From: Mycolicibacter nonchromogenicus
GTDB lineage: Bacteria > Actinomycetota > Actinomycetes > Mycobacteriales > Mycobacteriaceae
Assembly: GCF_002101775.1 (NCBI RefSeq)
Contig: NZ_LQPI01000039.1
Coordinates: forward strand, 124,001 to 188,000
Direction of reading: 5' to 3'
DNA length: 64,000 bases
How positions within the stretch are numbered: the stretch's first letter is position 1; each line of letters starts with the position of its first letter. This document shows, piece after piece, positions 47,491 to 56,302 of this stretch. The notes under the pieces were generated by a model. It was not told where the DNA came from. It saw nothing but the letters and a program-made list of their open reading frames with translations, and ran no database searches. Both the position numbers and the translations under genes were made by a program.

Positions 47491-49331
47491 CGGACTGTTC
47501 GCCGACCGAGACCCCCGACGACTTCGACATCGAGGCGATGCGGCGCAAATACGCCGCCGAACGCGCCAAACGTGTTCGTTCCGACGGTGCCCAGCAGTAC
47601 CTCGAACTCAAAGATGACTTCGTGGAGTTCGCTGAGGAGGATCCCTACACCGAGGTGACTCCGCGTGACCCCATCGATGCCGACATCGAGGTCGCCGTAC
47701 TCGGCGGGGGCATCGCCGGCCTGCTCGCCGGCGCCTACCTGAAGAAGGCGGGCGTTGCCGAGGTGCGGGTCATCGAGATGGGCGGCGACTTCGGCGGAGT
47801 CTGGTACTGGAACCGGTTCCCTGGTATCCAATGCGACAACGACGCGTACTGCTACATCCCGATGCTCGAAGAGCTCGACTTCATCCCGTCGAAGAAGTTC
47901 GCCGACGGCGCCGAGATCTTTCAGCACTGCCAGAACATCGGAAAGCACTTCGGCCTCTATGACGGGGCGATCTTCTCGACCCAGGTCCGCACCGCCCGTT
48001 GGGATGAGGAGATCAATCGCTGGCGGCTGACGACCAACCGGGGCGACGACCTGCGGGCGCGTTTCGTGGTGATGGCACAGGGCTCCTACAACCGGCCCAA
48101 GTTTCCCGGTATCGAGGGCATCAAGGACTTCGTGAATGCGGGTGGCCACGTCTTCCACTCGGCACGCTGGGATTACGAATACACCGGCGGCGACGCGAAC
48201 GGCGGCCTGCACAAGCTGGCGGACAAGCGCGTGGCGCTGGTGGGCACCGGTGCCACAGGTGTGCAGCTGGTCCCACACCTGGGTCGGGATGCCAAGCACC
48301 TCTACGTTTTTCAGCGGACCCCGTCATCGGTCGACTTCCGTGGGAACGAGCCCACCGACCCGCAGTGGGCCGCGTCGCTGCAACCGGGCTGGCAGGCCGA
48401 ACGCAAGCGCAACTTCCATCGCTGGTCGCCGTTCGAAGGCGTGGTATTCGACGCCCCCGATATGGTGTGCGACTTCTGGACCGAGTTGGGTCGCAACCTG
48501 ACCGCTCGCATCGGCGCCTGCCCCGACCCGACGGCTCTGAGCGTCGAGGAGATCATGGCGATGCGGGAGGAGGAGGACTACAAGATCATGGAGCGGCTGC
48601 GGCGCCGCATCGACGGGATCGTCGAGGACCCGCAGACCGCTGAGGCGCTGAAGCCCTACTACCGGTTCATGTGTAAGCGTCCGACCTCCAGCGACACCTA
48701 CCTGCCCGCATTCAATCGGCCCAACGTCACTCTGGTCGACGTGGCTGAAACCAAGGGCGTCGAAAAGCTCACCGAGAAAGGCATTGTCGCGGGCGGCGTC
48801 GAGTACGAAGTCGACTGCGTCATCTTCGCCAGCGGGTTCGAGATTTCCACGGAGATCAGCCGTCGCTACGCGATCGACGTCATCGAGGGCCGCGACGGGG
48901 TATCGCTGTTCGACCACTGGCGCAACGGGTACCAGACCCTGCACGGGATGACCAGTCGCGGGTTCCCCAATCAGTTCCACACCGGCTTCATCCAAGGCGG
49001 CGTGTCGGCCAACACCACCGCGATGTTCGAGCAGCAGGCCGAGCACATCGCCTACATCATCGCCGAGGCTCTCAAACGGAAGGCGACGGTCGTCGAGCCC
49101 AGTCAGGAGGGCCAGGCCGCCTGGGTCAGCACCATCCGAGAACTGGCCTTCGACAACTCCGCATTCGATTTGTCGTGCACGCCAGGTTATTACAACAACG
49201 AGGGCCGCGGATTCGGCGATGCCAGCCGCTCGTTCCTCGGTGAGGTCTATTCGCCGGGCTTCTACGCCTTCGACGACTTGCTGCGGCAGTGGCGAGACGC
49301 CGGTGACCTGGAGGGTCTGGAACTGCGATGA
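47487..49331 (+). CDS. Baeyer-Villiger-type flavin monooxygenase
   Basis: A 614-residue FAD/NADPH monooxygenase. The FAD Rossmann motif is LGGGIAGLLAG near residue 72, the BVMO fingerprint segments are GGVWYWNRFPGIQCDN and GHVFHSARWDYEY, and the second Rossmann motif is VGTGATGVQ near residue 252. The first 60 residues form an extension seen in cyclopentadecanone/PAMO-like enzymes. It overlaps the Rieske stop (ATGA). It would insert oxygen next to a ketone to make an ester or lactone. Confidence 0.92.
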   Translation: MTDCSPTETPDDFDIEAMRRKYAAERAKRVRSDGAQQYLELKDDFVEFAEEDPYTEVTPRDPIDADIEVAVLGGGIAGLLAGAYLKKAGVAEVRVIEMGGDFGGVWYWNRFPGIQCDNDAYCYIPMLEELDFIPSKKFADGAEIFQHCQNIGKHFGLYDGAIFSTQVRTARWDEEINRWRLTTNRGDDLRARFVVMAQGSYNRPKFPGIEGIKDFVNAGGHVFHSARWDYEYTGGDANGGLHKLADKRVALVGTGATGVQLVPHLGRDAKHLYVFQRTPSSVDFRGNEPTDPQWAASLQPGWQAERKRNFHRWSPFEGVVFDAPDMVCDFWTELGRNLTARIGACPDPTALSVEEIMAMREEEDYKIMERLRRRIDGIVEDPQTAEALKPYYRFMCKRPTSSDTYLPAFNRPNVTLVDVAETKGVEKLTEKGIVAGGVEYEVDCVIFASGFEISTEISRRYAIDVIEGRDGVSLFDHWRNGYQTLHGMTSRGFPNQFHTGFIQGGVSANTTAMFEQQAEHIAYIIAEALKRKATVVEPSQEGQAAWVSTIRELAFDNSAFDLSCTPGYYNNEGRGFGDASRSFLGEVYSPGFYAFDDLLRQWRDAGDLEGLELR

Positions 49332-49380
49332 CGAGCACGCCCAGGTTGCCGATGCGAAATCTGCGTGAGGAACCCTTCGG

Positions 49381-50310
49381 TTGAGCGCACCACAACCGTT
49401 GCGCTTCGACGGCCGAGTCGCCGTGGTGACCGGCGCCGGACGGGGACTGGGACGCGCCTACGCGCTCATGCTGGCGCAGCGCGGAGCGGCAGTCGTCGTC
49501 AATGACACCGGTGCGGATCTGACCGGCGACGGCGTGCACGACGATCCGTCCGAGCGGGTCGCCGCCGAGATCCGTGATGCGGGCGGTGTCGCGGTGGCCT
49601 GCACGGCGTCGGTCGCCACCCGCGACGGCGGTGAGGCCATCATCGGTGCCGCGCTGGAGCATTACGGTCGGGTCGACGTGGTGATCCACAATGCCGGAAA
49701 CGTCCGCAGGGCCCCGTTGCGGGAGATGAGTCCGGAAGACTTCGACGCGGTTCTCGACGTGCATCTGCGCGGCGCGTTCCATGTGGTGCGGGCGGCCTTC
49801 GGGGCAATGTGTGACGCAGGCTACGGTCGCATTGTGCTGACCTCGTCGATCGGCGGTATCTACGGCAACGCCGACGTGGCCAACTATGCGGCCGCAAAGG
49901 CGGGCGTGATCGGGCTGAGCAACGTCGCGGCGCTGGAGGGCGCCGCTCACGGCGTCCGCTGCAACGTGGTGGTGCCGGCGGCGGTGACGCGAATGGCCGA
50001 GGGGATCGACACTTCGGCCTACCCGCCGATGGAGCCCGAACTGGTCGCGCCCGTAGTCGGGTGGCTCGCACACGAATCCTGTTCGGTCAACGGCGAAGTG
50101 CTGATCGCCCTGGCCGGGCGGGTGGCCCGGGCCGCGGTGGTCGAGAGCCCGGGCGTGTACCAACCCGACTGGACGATCGAGGACGTCGACGCGCGGATCG
50201 AGGCGATCCGCGACCTCACCGATCCGGTGATGTTCCCGGTGGTGCCCGACGGGCACGCCGCGCATATCCGGTACAGCTTCGGAATGGCCCAACAAGGCGA
50301 AACCCAATAG
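49381..50310 (+). CDS. SDR, hydroxyacyl-CoA/hydroxysteroid dehydrogenase-like
   Basis: A 309-residue SDR of the multifunctional-enzyme-2 type: GAGRGLGRAYAL at the cofactor site, VVNDTGAD after strand 2, NAGN, and the catalytic Ser (LTSSIGGIYG) with Y-x3-K (NYAAAKAG). The C-terminal 60 residues (IEDVDARIEAIRDL onward) form a regulatory tail typical of this group. The TTG start at 49381 follows a GAGG site; no better start is seen. Its substrate may be a hydroxy-acyl-CoA or a cyclic alcohol. Confidence 0.87.
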   Translation: MSAPQPLRFDGRVAVVTGAGRGLGRAYALMLAQRGAAVVVNDTGADLTGDGVHDDPSERVAAEIRDAGGVAVACTASVATRDGGEAIIGAALEHYGRVDVVIHNAGNVRRAPLREMSPEDFDAVLDVHLRGAFHVVRAAFGAMCDAGYGRIVLTSSIGGIYGNADVANYAAAKAGVIGLSNVAALEGAAHGVRCNVVVPAAVTRMAEGIDTSAYPPMEPELVAPVVGWLAHESCSVNGEVLIALAGRVARAAVVESPGVYQPDWTIEDVDARIEAIRDLTDPVMFPVVPDGHAAHIRYSFGMAQQGETQ

Positions 50311-50326
50311 TCGAAGGAGACTTGTG

Positions 50327-51760
50327 ATGCGCGAATACACCCAGTTCTACATCGACGGCCGATGGGTGGAGCCGGCTGAGGCGCAGACGCTCGACGTCGA
50401 CAACCCGGCCACCGAAGAGGTGTGCGGCAAGATCGCCCTGGGATCGGCGGCAGACGTCGACCTCGCGGTCGCCGCGGCCCGGCGGGCCTTTGACAGCTGG
50501 TCGCAGAGCAGTCGCGAGGAGCGGTTGGATCTGCTGCAGGCGATCCTGGCCGAGTACCAGCGCCGCAGCGCCGATCTGGGCGACGCGGTCAGCGAGGAGA
50601 TGGGGGCGCCGCCCAGCCTGGCCGCGGGAACCCAGGTCAACCTCGGTGCCGGGCACCTCGTGACCGCGATCGATGCGCTGAAGAACTTCTCGTTCAGTGA
50701 GCAGCGCGGTGACACCCTGGTGGAGCGCGAACCGATCGGGGTGTGCGGTCTGATCACACCGTGGAACTGGCCGCTGAATCAGATCGCGGTGAAGGTGTTT
50801 CCGGCGCTGTCCACCGGCTGCACCATGGTGCTGAAGCCCTCTGAGGTCGCGCCGTTCTCGGCGTACATCTTCACCGAGATCATGGACGCGGCGGGTGTCC
50901 CGGCCGGCGTGTACAACATGGTCAACGGCGACGGCCCGGGGGTCGGTGCGGCGCTGTCGCGGCACCCGGACGTCGACATGGTGTCGTTCACCGGATCTAC
51001 CCGTGCCGGTGTCGCGGTGGCGGAGACCGCCGCGCCGACCGTGAAGCGGGTGACCCAGGAGTTGGGCGGCAAGAGCGCCAACATCGTGCTCGACGACGAC
51101 GCATTCGTCGACAGCGTCACCGCCGGGGTGGCGACCATGATGGTCAACTCCGGGCAGAGCTGTAACGCGCCGTCAAGGATGCTGGTGCCGAACTCGCGGA
51201 TGGACGAGGCCATCGCGATCGCCCAGGCGGTCGCCGACCGGGTCAAAGTCGGTGACCCCGCCGACCCGAAGTCGATCGGCCCGGTCGCGTCGGCGGCGCA
51301 GTTCGCCAAGGTGCAGGGCCTGATCGAGAAGGGTATTGCCGAGGGTGCCACGGTCGCCGCCGGCGGCCCCGGCCGGCCGGCCGGCCTCGACACCGGCTAT
51401 TACGTGCGGCCGACGGTCTTCGCTCGTGTGACGAACCAGATGACGATCGCGCGCGAAGAGATCTTCGGCCCGGTGTTGTGCATCCTCGGCTATGACGACC
51501 TCGATGAGGCTGTCGAGATCGCCAACGACACCGAGTACGGTCTGGCCGGTTATGTCTCGGGTGCCGATCTCGACACCGCGCGGGGACTCGCGCGCCGGAT
51601 CCGGGCCGGCTGGGTCGCGATCAACCACGCATTCGACATGAACGCGCCGTTCGGCGGTTACAAGCGCAGCGGCAACGGCCGCGAATGGGGCGACGCCGGA
51701 TTCCACGAGTACCTGGAGACCAAGAGCACCCTGGGTTTCGGGGCCGGCGCCGACGGCTGA
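50327..51760 (+). CDS. Aldehyde dehydrogenase (NAD-dependent)
   Basis: A 477-residue ALDH. The catalytic Glu lies in TQELGGKSAN and the nucleophilic Cys in NSGQSCNAPSRM; the oxyanion Asn is in TPWNWPLNQ. ATG 50327 has AAGGAG 7 nt upstream; GTG 50324 is adjacent. It follows the SDR by 16 bp and would oxidise the aldehyde formed after ring cleavage to an acid for CoA activation. Confidence 0.94.
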   Translation: MREYTQFYIDGRWVEPAEAQTLDVDNPATEEVCGKIALGSAADVDLAVAAARRAFDSWSQSSREERLDLLQAILAEYQRRSADLGDAVSEEMGAPPSLAAGTQVNLGAGHLVTAIDALKNFSFSEQRGDTLVEREPIGVCGLITPWNWPLNQIAVKVFPALSTGCTMVLKPSEVAPFSAYIFTEIMDAAGVPAGVYNMVNGDGPGVGAALSRHPDVDMVSFTGSTRAGVAVAETAAPTVKRVTQELGGKSANIVLDDDAFVDSVTAGVATMMVNSGQSCNAPSRMLVPNSRMDEAIAIAQAVADRVKVGDPADPKSIGPVASAAQFAKVQGLIEKGIAEGATVAAGGPGRPAGLDTGYYVRPTVFARVTNQMTIAREEIFGPVLCILGYDDLDEAVEIANDTEYGLAGYVSGADLDTARGLARRIRAGWVAINHAFDMNAPFGGYKRSGNGREWGDAGFHEYLETKSTLGFGAGADG

Positions 51761-51787
51761 GACCGGCTCGCCCGCGGTCAGGTCCGG

Positions 51788-52786
51788 CTATTCATATTCG
51801 ACGGTGATCGAGCCGCCCTCGGGCACAGCCTGGCAGGTCAGGATGTAGCCGTCGGCGACTTCGTCGTCCTCGAGCACCGTGTTGTTGAGCATGGTCGCGC
51901 TGCCCTCGGTGATCTGCGCGATGCAGGTTCCGCAGTTGCCCGCCTCACACGAGAACGGGGGAGACAGTCCGGCGCGGCGGGCGCTCTCCAGCAGGGTCTC
52001 GCGAGCGACCCGCGGTACCGAGGCCTTCGCGCGCCCGAGGTGGATCGTCACCGTCCCGCTCACCTCGGCGCCGGCGTCAGGCCCTGGGGCCGGGGCGCTC
52101 GCCACGTCGAAGTCCTCGACGAACAGGCGGCCCGGACCGGGCCAGGCCGCCCGCACCACCTCCATGAATCCGGCCGGTCCGCACACGTAGCAGTCCGCGT
52201 CGGTGTCGGCGCCGACGAATGCCGTGACCGCCGCGGCGTCGAGGAGGCCGTCGTCGGCATCGCAATGGCGCTGCACGGACAGTCGGCCGGGATAGCGGTC
52301 GGCCAGTTCGTCGAGTGCCCGCCCGAAGATGGCCGCGGACGCTTCCCGATCTGCGCACAGCAGTCGCACGGGGCGGTCGGTGGTCGCCAGGGCGCTCTTG
52401 GCCAGCGACAGGATGGGCGTGATTCCGCTGCCGCCGGAGAACGCGAGCAGTGGCGCCGTCGACTCCTGAAGGCAGAAGATCCCCGCCGCGCGGGTCATGA
52501 CAAGTTCGTCGCCCTCGGCGACGTTGTCCAGCAACCAGTTCGACACCTTGCCGCCGGGAACACGCTTGACCGTGGTCATCAGCTCGGTGTCGGTCTCCGG
52601 CGCGCTCGACATGGAGTAGGAGCGGTACAGCTCCTCGCCGTCCACCCGGACCTGGAACGTCGAGTACTGACCGGCGCGGTAGGTGAACGGCGCTTCGTGC
52701 GGGGCCAGCACAAAGGTGTAGGCGTCGGCCGTCTCTTTGACGATGCGCGTCACGGTCGCTCGCTGGAATACATGAGTGACCGCCAT
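51788..52786 (-). CDS. Ferredoxin-NAD(P)H oxidoreductase with C-terminal [2Fe-2S] (KshB-like)
   Basis: A 332-residue reductase of the KshB/HmpB class. The FAD motif is RSYSMSS, the NAD-site motif GGSGITP, and the plant-type [2Fe-2S] Cys set is CEAGNCGTC with a fourth Cys in ILTCQAV near the C-terminus. ATG 52786 is preferred with AAGGGG upstream. It is the only such gene in the window and is an obvious electron source for the Rieske enzymes. It converges on the ALDH gene and shares a 65-bp gap with the ligase gene that holds a long operator. Confidence 0.92.
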   Translation of the reverse strand: MAVTHVFQRATVTRIVKETADAYTFVLAPHEAPFTYRAGQYSTFQVRVDGEELYRSYSMSSAPETDTELMTTVKRVPGGKVSNWLLDNVAEGDELVMTRAAGIFCLQESTAPLLAFSGGSGITPILSLAKSALATTDRPVRLLCADREASAAIFGRALDELADRYPGRLSVQRHCDADDGLLDAAAVTAFVGADTDADCYVCGPAGFMEVVRAAWPGPGRLFVEDFDVASAPAPGPDAGAEVSGTVTIHLGRAKASVPRVARETLLESARRAGLSPPFSCEAGNCGTCIAQITEGSATMLNNTVLEDDEVADGYILTCQAVPEGGSITVEYE

Positions 52787-52815
52787 GCCCACCCCTTCCG
52801 GTTTACGTTCTTCCC

Positions 52816-52849
52816 TTGAGAGAATACTATTCTCTCAAACCGATAGGAT
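52816..52849 (+). promoter_or_regulatory. 23-bp perfect operator and -10 box between reductase and ligase genes
   Basis: Arms TTGAGAGAATA (52816-52826) and TATTCTCTCAA (52828-52838) are perfectly symmetric around C52827. A -10 TAGGAT (52844-52849) follows, 8 nt before ATG 52858, so the ligase mRNA is predicted leaderless and the palindrome would cover the -35 area. The core GAATA-N-TATTC is shared with the site at 45132. A TetR-type repressor is the likely ligand. Confidence 0.75.
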
Positions 52850-52857
52850 CTTCTCAA

Positions 52858-54276
52858 ATGTCATCAGGCTCGTCCACCGCTGTCCTCGCATTCGAGGATC
52901 GGCAGTGGCGGCTGCCCGAGATCGACCGGCTGGCCGGGGACCTGGCGGCTGTCTTGGCGGCCGACGGGGTCACCGCCGGCGACCGGGTGGCGCTGATGTC
53001 GTCGAATCGTCCGGAGTTCGTCATCGCGGTGCGCGCCATCTGGCGCCTGGGAGCCGTCGTCGCCCTGGTCAGTCCCGCCTGGAAGCGCGACGAAGTGGCC
53101 CACGCCCTGGCGCTGGCCCAACCCCGATGCGCTCTCGGTGACCACCCCGTGCTGGCCGAGCTGATGCCGATGCGGCACCTGGACGACGAGATCCCGGCCG
53201 GCACCTGGCACGGTGATCCACCGCCCGCCGACGCCGACGCGCTGCTGGTGTTCAGTTCTGGCACCACCGGGATGCCCAAAGCCGTCCGCCACACCCACGC
53301 CTCCCTGGCCGTGGCGGTACGGCACTGGCGGGATGCGTTGGGGCTGACCGCTGCCGACCGGATCCAGGTGGCGACGCCGCCGTCGCACATCCTGGGGCTG
53401 CTCAACATTCTGACCGCATTGAACGTCGGTGCGTGGGTGCGGCTGCACCGGCGGTTCGACATCGACACGATGCTGAAATCGATCGAAGCCGACAAGGTCA
53501 CCGTCGAGATGGCCGTGGCGCCTATCGCGCTGGCCCTCGCCGGACATCCAGAGCTGGAATCGTTCGATCTGTCCTCACTGCGTTACATCATGTGGGGTGC
53601 CACTCCGGTGACCGCGGCCGTGGCCGACAGCGTCACCCGGCGCACCGGCGTGCCCTTCGTGCCGGCCTATGGCACCAGCGAGCTACCGGTGATCGCATGC
53701 AGCCCCCTGGGTGCAGCGCGCCTGGACACCGTGGGCCGGCCGGTGCCCGGGGTCGACGTGAAAGTGGTGAACCTGGAGGCGGACAACGCCGACACCGAGC
53801 CGTTGCCGCCCGGAACTGTCGGTGAGATCCTGGCCCGGTCCGAATCGCTGATGGCCGGTTATCTTCCCGCGTCGGAGACCGCAGCGGTGGTGCGCGACGG
53901 TTGGTTTCACACCGGGGACGTGGGATACCTCGACGCCGACGGCTGGTTGCGGATCACCGACCGCTGCAAGGAGATGATCAAGGTTCGCGGGTTTCAGGTC
54001 GCCCCCGCCGAGATCGAGGCGGTGTTGCACGAGCACCCCGCGGTGGCTGACTGCGGCGTCTTCGGGGTGCCTGATGAGCGTGACGGTGAGGCCGTCGTCG
54101 CGGCGGTCGCCCTGCACGCCCCGGTCAGCGACGAGGAACTGTGCGCGCTGGTCAGCGAACGCCTCGCGTCCTACAAACGACTGCGCCGGGTGGTGGTTGT
54201 GCCCGAGATCCCCCGGTTGCCTTCCGGAAAGCTGTTGCGCCGACTACTGAAGGAGCGCCTATGGATGTCCGGCTGA
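52858..54276 (+). CDS. Class I adenylate-forming acyl-CoA ligase
   Basis: A 472-residue ANL enzyme. Motifs are FSSGTTGMPKAV (A3), AYGTSE (A5), HTGDVGYLDADGWLRITDR (A7/A8 hinge) and the catalytic lysine in PSGKLLRRL (A10). ATG 52858 is chosen because the operator and -10 lie directly upstream; an earlier in-frame start would run through the operator. It activates a carboxylic acid to its CoA ester for the two downstream dehydrogenases. The next gene overlaps by 16 bp. Confidence 0.92.
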   Translation: MSSGSSTAVLAFEDRQWRLPEIDRLAGDLAAVLAADGVTAGDRVALMSSNRPEFVIAVRAIWRLGAVVALVSPAWKRDEVAHALALAQPRCALGDHPVLAELMPMRHLDDEIPAGTWHGDPPPADADALLVFSSGTTGMPKAVRHTHASLAVAVRHWRDALGLTAADRIQVATPPSHILGLLNILTALNVGAWVRLHRRFDIDTMLKSIEADKVTVEMAVAPIALALAGHPELESFDLSSLRYIMWGATPVTAAVADSVTRRTGVPFVPAYGTSELPVIACSPLGAARLDTVGRPVPGVDVKVVNLEADNADTEPLPPGTVGEILARSESLMAGYLPASETAAVVRDGWFHTGDVGYLDADGWLRITDRCKEMIKVRGFQVAPAEIEAVLHEHPAVADCGVFGVPDERDGEAVVAAVALHAPVSDEELCALVSERLASYKRLRRVVVVPEIPRLPSGKLLRRLLKERLWMSG

Positions 54277-55166
54277 ATGCCGAGCAGTGCCAACTGCGAG
54301 ATGCCGCGGCCAAGCTCGCCGACGATCTGGGGCCCGGCTCGGTGGCCGAACTCGACGATGCGAGCCGGGCGGCGCGCCTGGAACGCGCCGTCGACCAGAC
54401 CGGCTGGCGTGCTTTGCGTTCCGACGGCGCATCGGGAGTCGAGGTGGCGATCGTCGCCGAGGAGTTCGGCCGCGGCCTGGTCGACGTGCCATTCCTCGGG
54501 CCGGTGCTGGCCGACGATCTGCACCGCCTGGTGCCCCTCGGCGAGGATCCGACCACTGTCGCGGTCGGCGACACGGCCATTGACGCGCGCGGTGCCGTGC
54601 AGGCGGCGACGGTGCGCGGACGGGAGGTGCTGACCGCTCCGGTAGGCGAGTTGCGAACCGGAGCGGATCTCACCCGGCCGGTCGCCGATCTTGCCGGTGC
54701 GGCGCAGCAGGTAGGCGAGCTCGCCGACGACGACGCATTGCGTTGGCAGGCGCTGGCGCTGGTGGCGACCTGCGCCGATCTCGTCGGCACCGCACGTGGT
54801 GCGCACGCGCTGGCGTGCGACTACGCCAAGATCCGTGAACAGTACGGCAAACCCATCGGTTCCTATCAGGCCATCGCACACCTGCTCGCCGAAGGGCTGG
54901 CGCTGATCGAGGGTTCGGTGAGCGTGCTGCGGCACGCGGCCTGGGCGGTCGACGAGGCACCCGCGGCCGACGCGGTGGGGGCGGCCCGGATCGCCAAGAT
55001 CTATTCCGCACGTGCCGCCCGGACGGTCTGCGAGACCGCGATACAAGTCCACGGCGGAATCGGCAACACCTGGGAGTGCGCGGCGCACGTGTACCTGCGG
55101 CGAGCGCTCACCTCGACCAACCTGTGGCCCGTGACGATTAGGGAGATCGCAGATGGACTTTCGTGA
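54261..55166 (+). CDS. Short acyl-CoA dehydrogenase subunit (301 residues)
   Basis: A reduced FadE-like protein about 80 residues shorter than usual; the central beta-domain is compressed and lacks the FAD-loop WxTS motif. The C-terminal helical domain is normal: REQYGKPIGSYQAIAHLLAEG, then QVHGGIGNTWECAAHVYLRRAL, cited in part. Actinobacterial sterol pathways use such short subunits in alpha2-beta2 heterotetramers with a full-length partner. The adjacent 55153 gene, overlapping by 14 bp, would be that partner. AAGGAG precedes ATG 54261. Confidence 0.88.
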   Translation: MDVRLNAEQCQLRDAAAKLADDLGPGSVAELDDASRAARLERAVDQTGWRALRSDGASGVEVAIVAEEFGRGLVDVPFLGPVLADDLHRLVPLGEDPTTVAVGDTAIDARGAVQAATVRGREVLTAPVGELRTGADLTRPVADLAGAAQQVGELADDDALRWQALALVATCADLVGTARGAHALACDYAKIREQYGKPIGSYQAIAHLLAEGLALIEGSVSVLRHAAWAVDEAPAADAVGAARIAKIYSARAARTVCETAIQVHGGIGNTWECAAHVYLRRALTSTNLWPVTIREIADGLS

Positions 55167-56244
55167 TTCGCCCGCCGAAGCCGACTTTCGCAGCAGGCTT
55201 CGGACCTGGCTGGCCGAGCGGGCCGGTACCTTCCCGGCGGCCGGCGACGACGAGTACTGGGCGCGCCAGGGGGAATGGCATCAGGCACTGTATGCCGGCG
55301 GATTCTTCGGGGTGTCCTGGCCGCGTGAGTACGGTGGCCAGGAGCTGCCGCCGGTCTATGACGTCATCGTCGACGAGGAGCTGGCCGCCGCCGGTGCACC
55401 GCCGCGGCCGAGTCTGGGGTACCTGGTCGTCGGATTGGGCCGACACGCCAGTCGCGAACTGCAGCAACGGTTCCTGCCCGGAATGATCGACGGCACGCAA
55501 CGCTGGTGCCAGGGCTTCTCCGAGCCAGGGGCCGGTTCTGACCTGGCGTCGCTTACCACCACGGCGACCCGTGAGGGCGACGACTATGTGATCAGCGGGC
55601 ACAAGATCTGGACCAGTTACTCCGATGTCGCCGACTGGTGCCTGCTGCTGGCCCGGACCGACAAGGACGCGCCTCGGCATCGTGGCATCTCGGCGTTCAT
55701 CGTCTCGATGCACCAGCCCGGAATCGAGCAGCGACCGTTGCGGATGATCAACGGCGTCACCACGGAATTCGGCCAGGTGTTGTTCGACGGCGCGCGGGTT
55801 CCGGCCAGCCAGATGGTGGGCCAGCCCGGCGAGGGCTGGGCGCTGGCGATGACGGTGGTCGGCCATGAGCGCGAGCCGTCCACGCTGGGGTACTCGGCCC
55901 GATACGGCAAGCTGGTGCGCCAGATGGCCGACCGCGTATCCGGTGCCGTCCCGGAGGAATTAGCTTGGGCGGCAGTCGAAACCGAGATGCTGCGGTTGCA
56001 TGTGCGCCGCCGGCTCTCCGAACAGCTCGACGGGCTCTCGCATGGCCCGGAGGGCTCGCTGGACAAGCTGCTGATGACCTGGGTGGAGCAGTCTGTGGGC
56101 CACGCCGCGCTGGCGGTCGGCGGGGTCGACGACCCGGACCTGCTCAGCGCCTACCTGTACAGCCGCGCCCAGAGCGTGATGGGCGGCACCTCGCAGATTC
56201 AGAAGAACATCATCGCCGGCCGAATCCTGGGATTGACGTCATGA
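55153..56244 (+). CDS. Acyl-CoA dehydrogenase, full-length partner subunit
   Basis: A 363-residue acyl-CoA dehydrogenase with SWPREYGGQELPP, the FAD-site FSEPGAGSDLASL and SGHKIWTSYSDVADW, and the C-terminal SVMGGTSQIQKNIIAGRILGL. It keeps the motifs that its short partner lacks, consistent with a heterotetramer. A 20-codon frame (56241-56300) overlaps its stop and precedes the hydratase; it is probably chance. Confidence 0.92.
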   Translation: MDFRDSPAEADFRSRLRTWLAERAGTFPAAGDDEYWARQGEWHQALYAGGFFGVSWPREYGGQELPPVYDVIVDEELAAAGAPPRPSLGYLVVGLGRHASRELQQRFLPGMIDGTQRWCQGFSEPGAGSDLASLTTTATREGDDYVISGHKIWTSYSDVADWCLLLARTDKDAPRHRGISAFIVSMHQPGIEQRPLRMINGVTTEFGQVLFDGARVPASQMVGQPGEGWALAMTVVGHEREPSTLGYSARYGKLVRQMADRVSGAVPEELAWAAVETEMLRLHVRRRLSEQLDGLSHGPEGSLDKLLMTWVEQSVGHAALAVGGVDDPDLLSAYLYSRAQSVMGGTSQIQKNIIAGRILGLTS

Positions 56245-56302
56245 TCGCGAGCGCGGACGGAGTCCGGGTGAAGCGGGTCACGACTATTGAGGGAGTCTAG
56301 AC

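Noticed and set aside
51761..51779. GACCG/CGGTC hairpin between convergent ALDH and reductase genes as a terminator
   Set aside because: The stem is only 5 bp with a 9-nt loop and no T-tract; too weak to call.
56241..56300. 20-codon frame overlapping the acyl-CoA dehydrogenase stop
   Set aside because: Too short and without pattern; the following hydratase has its own strong ribosome site.
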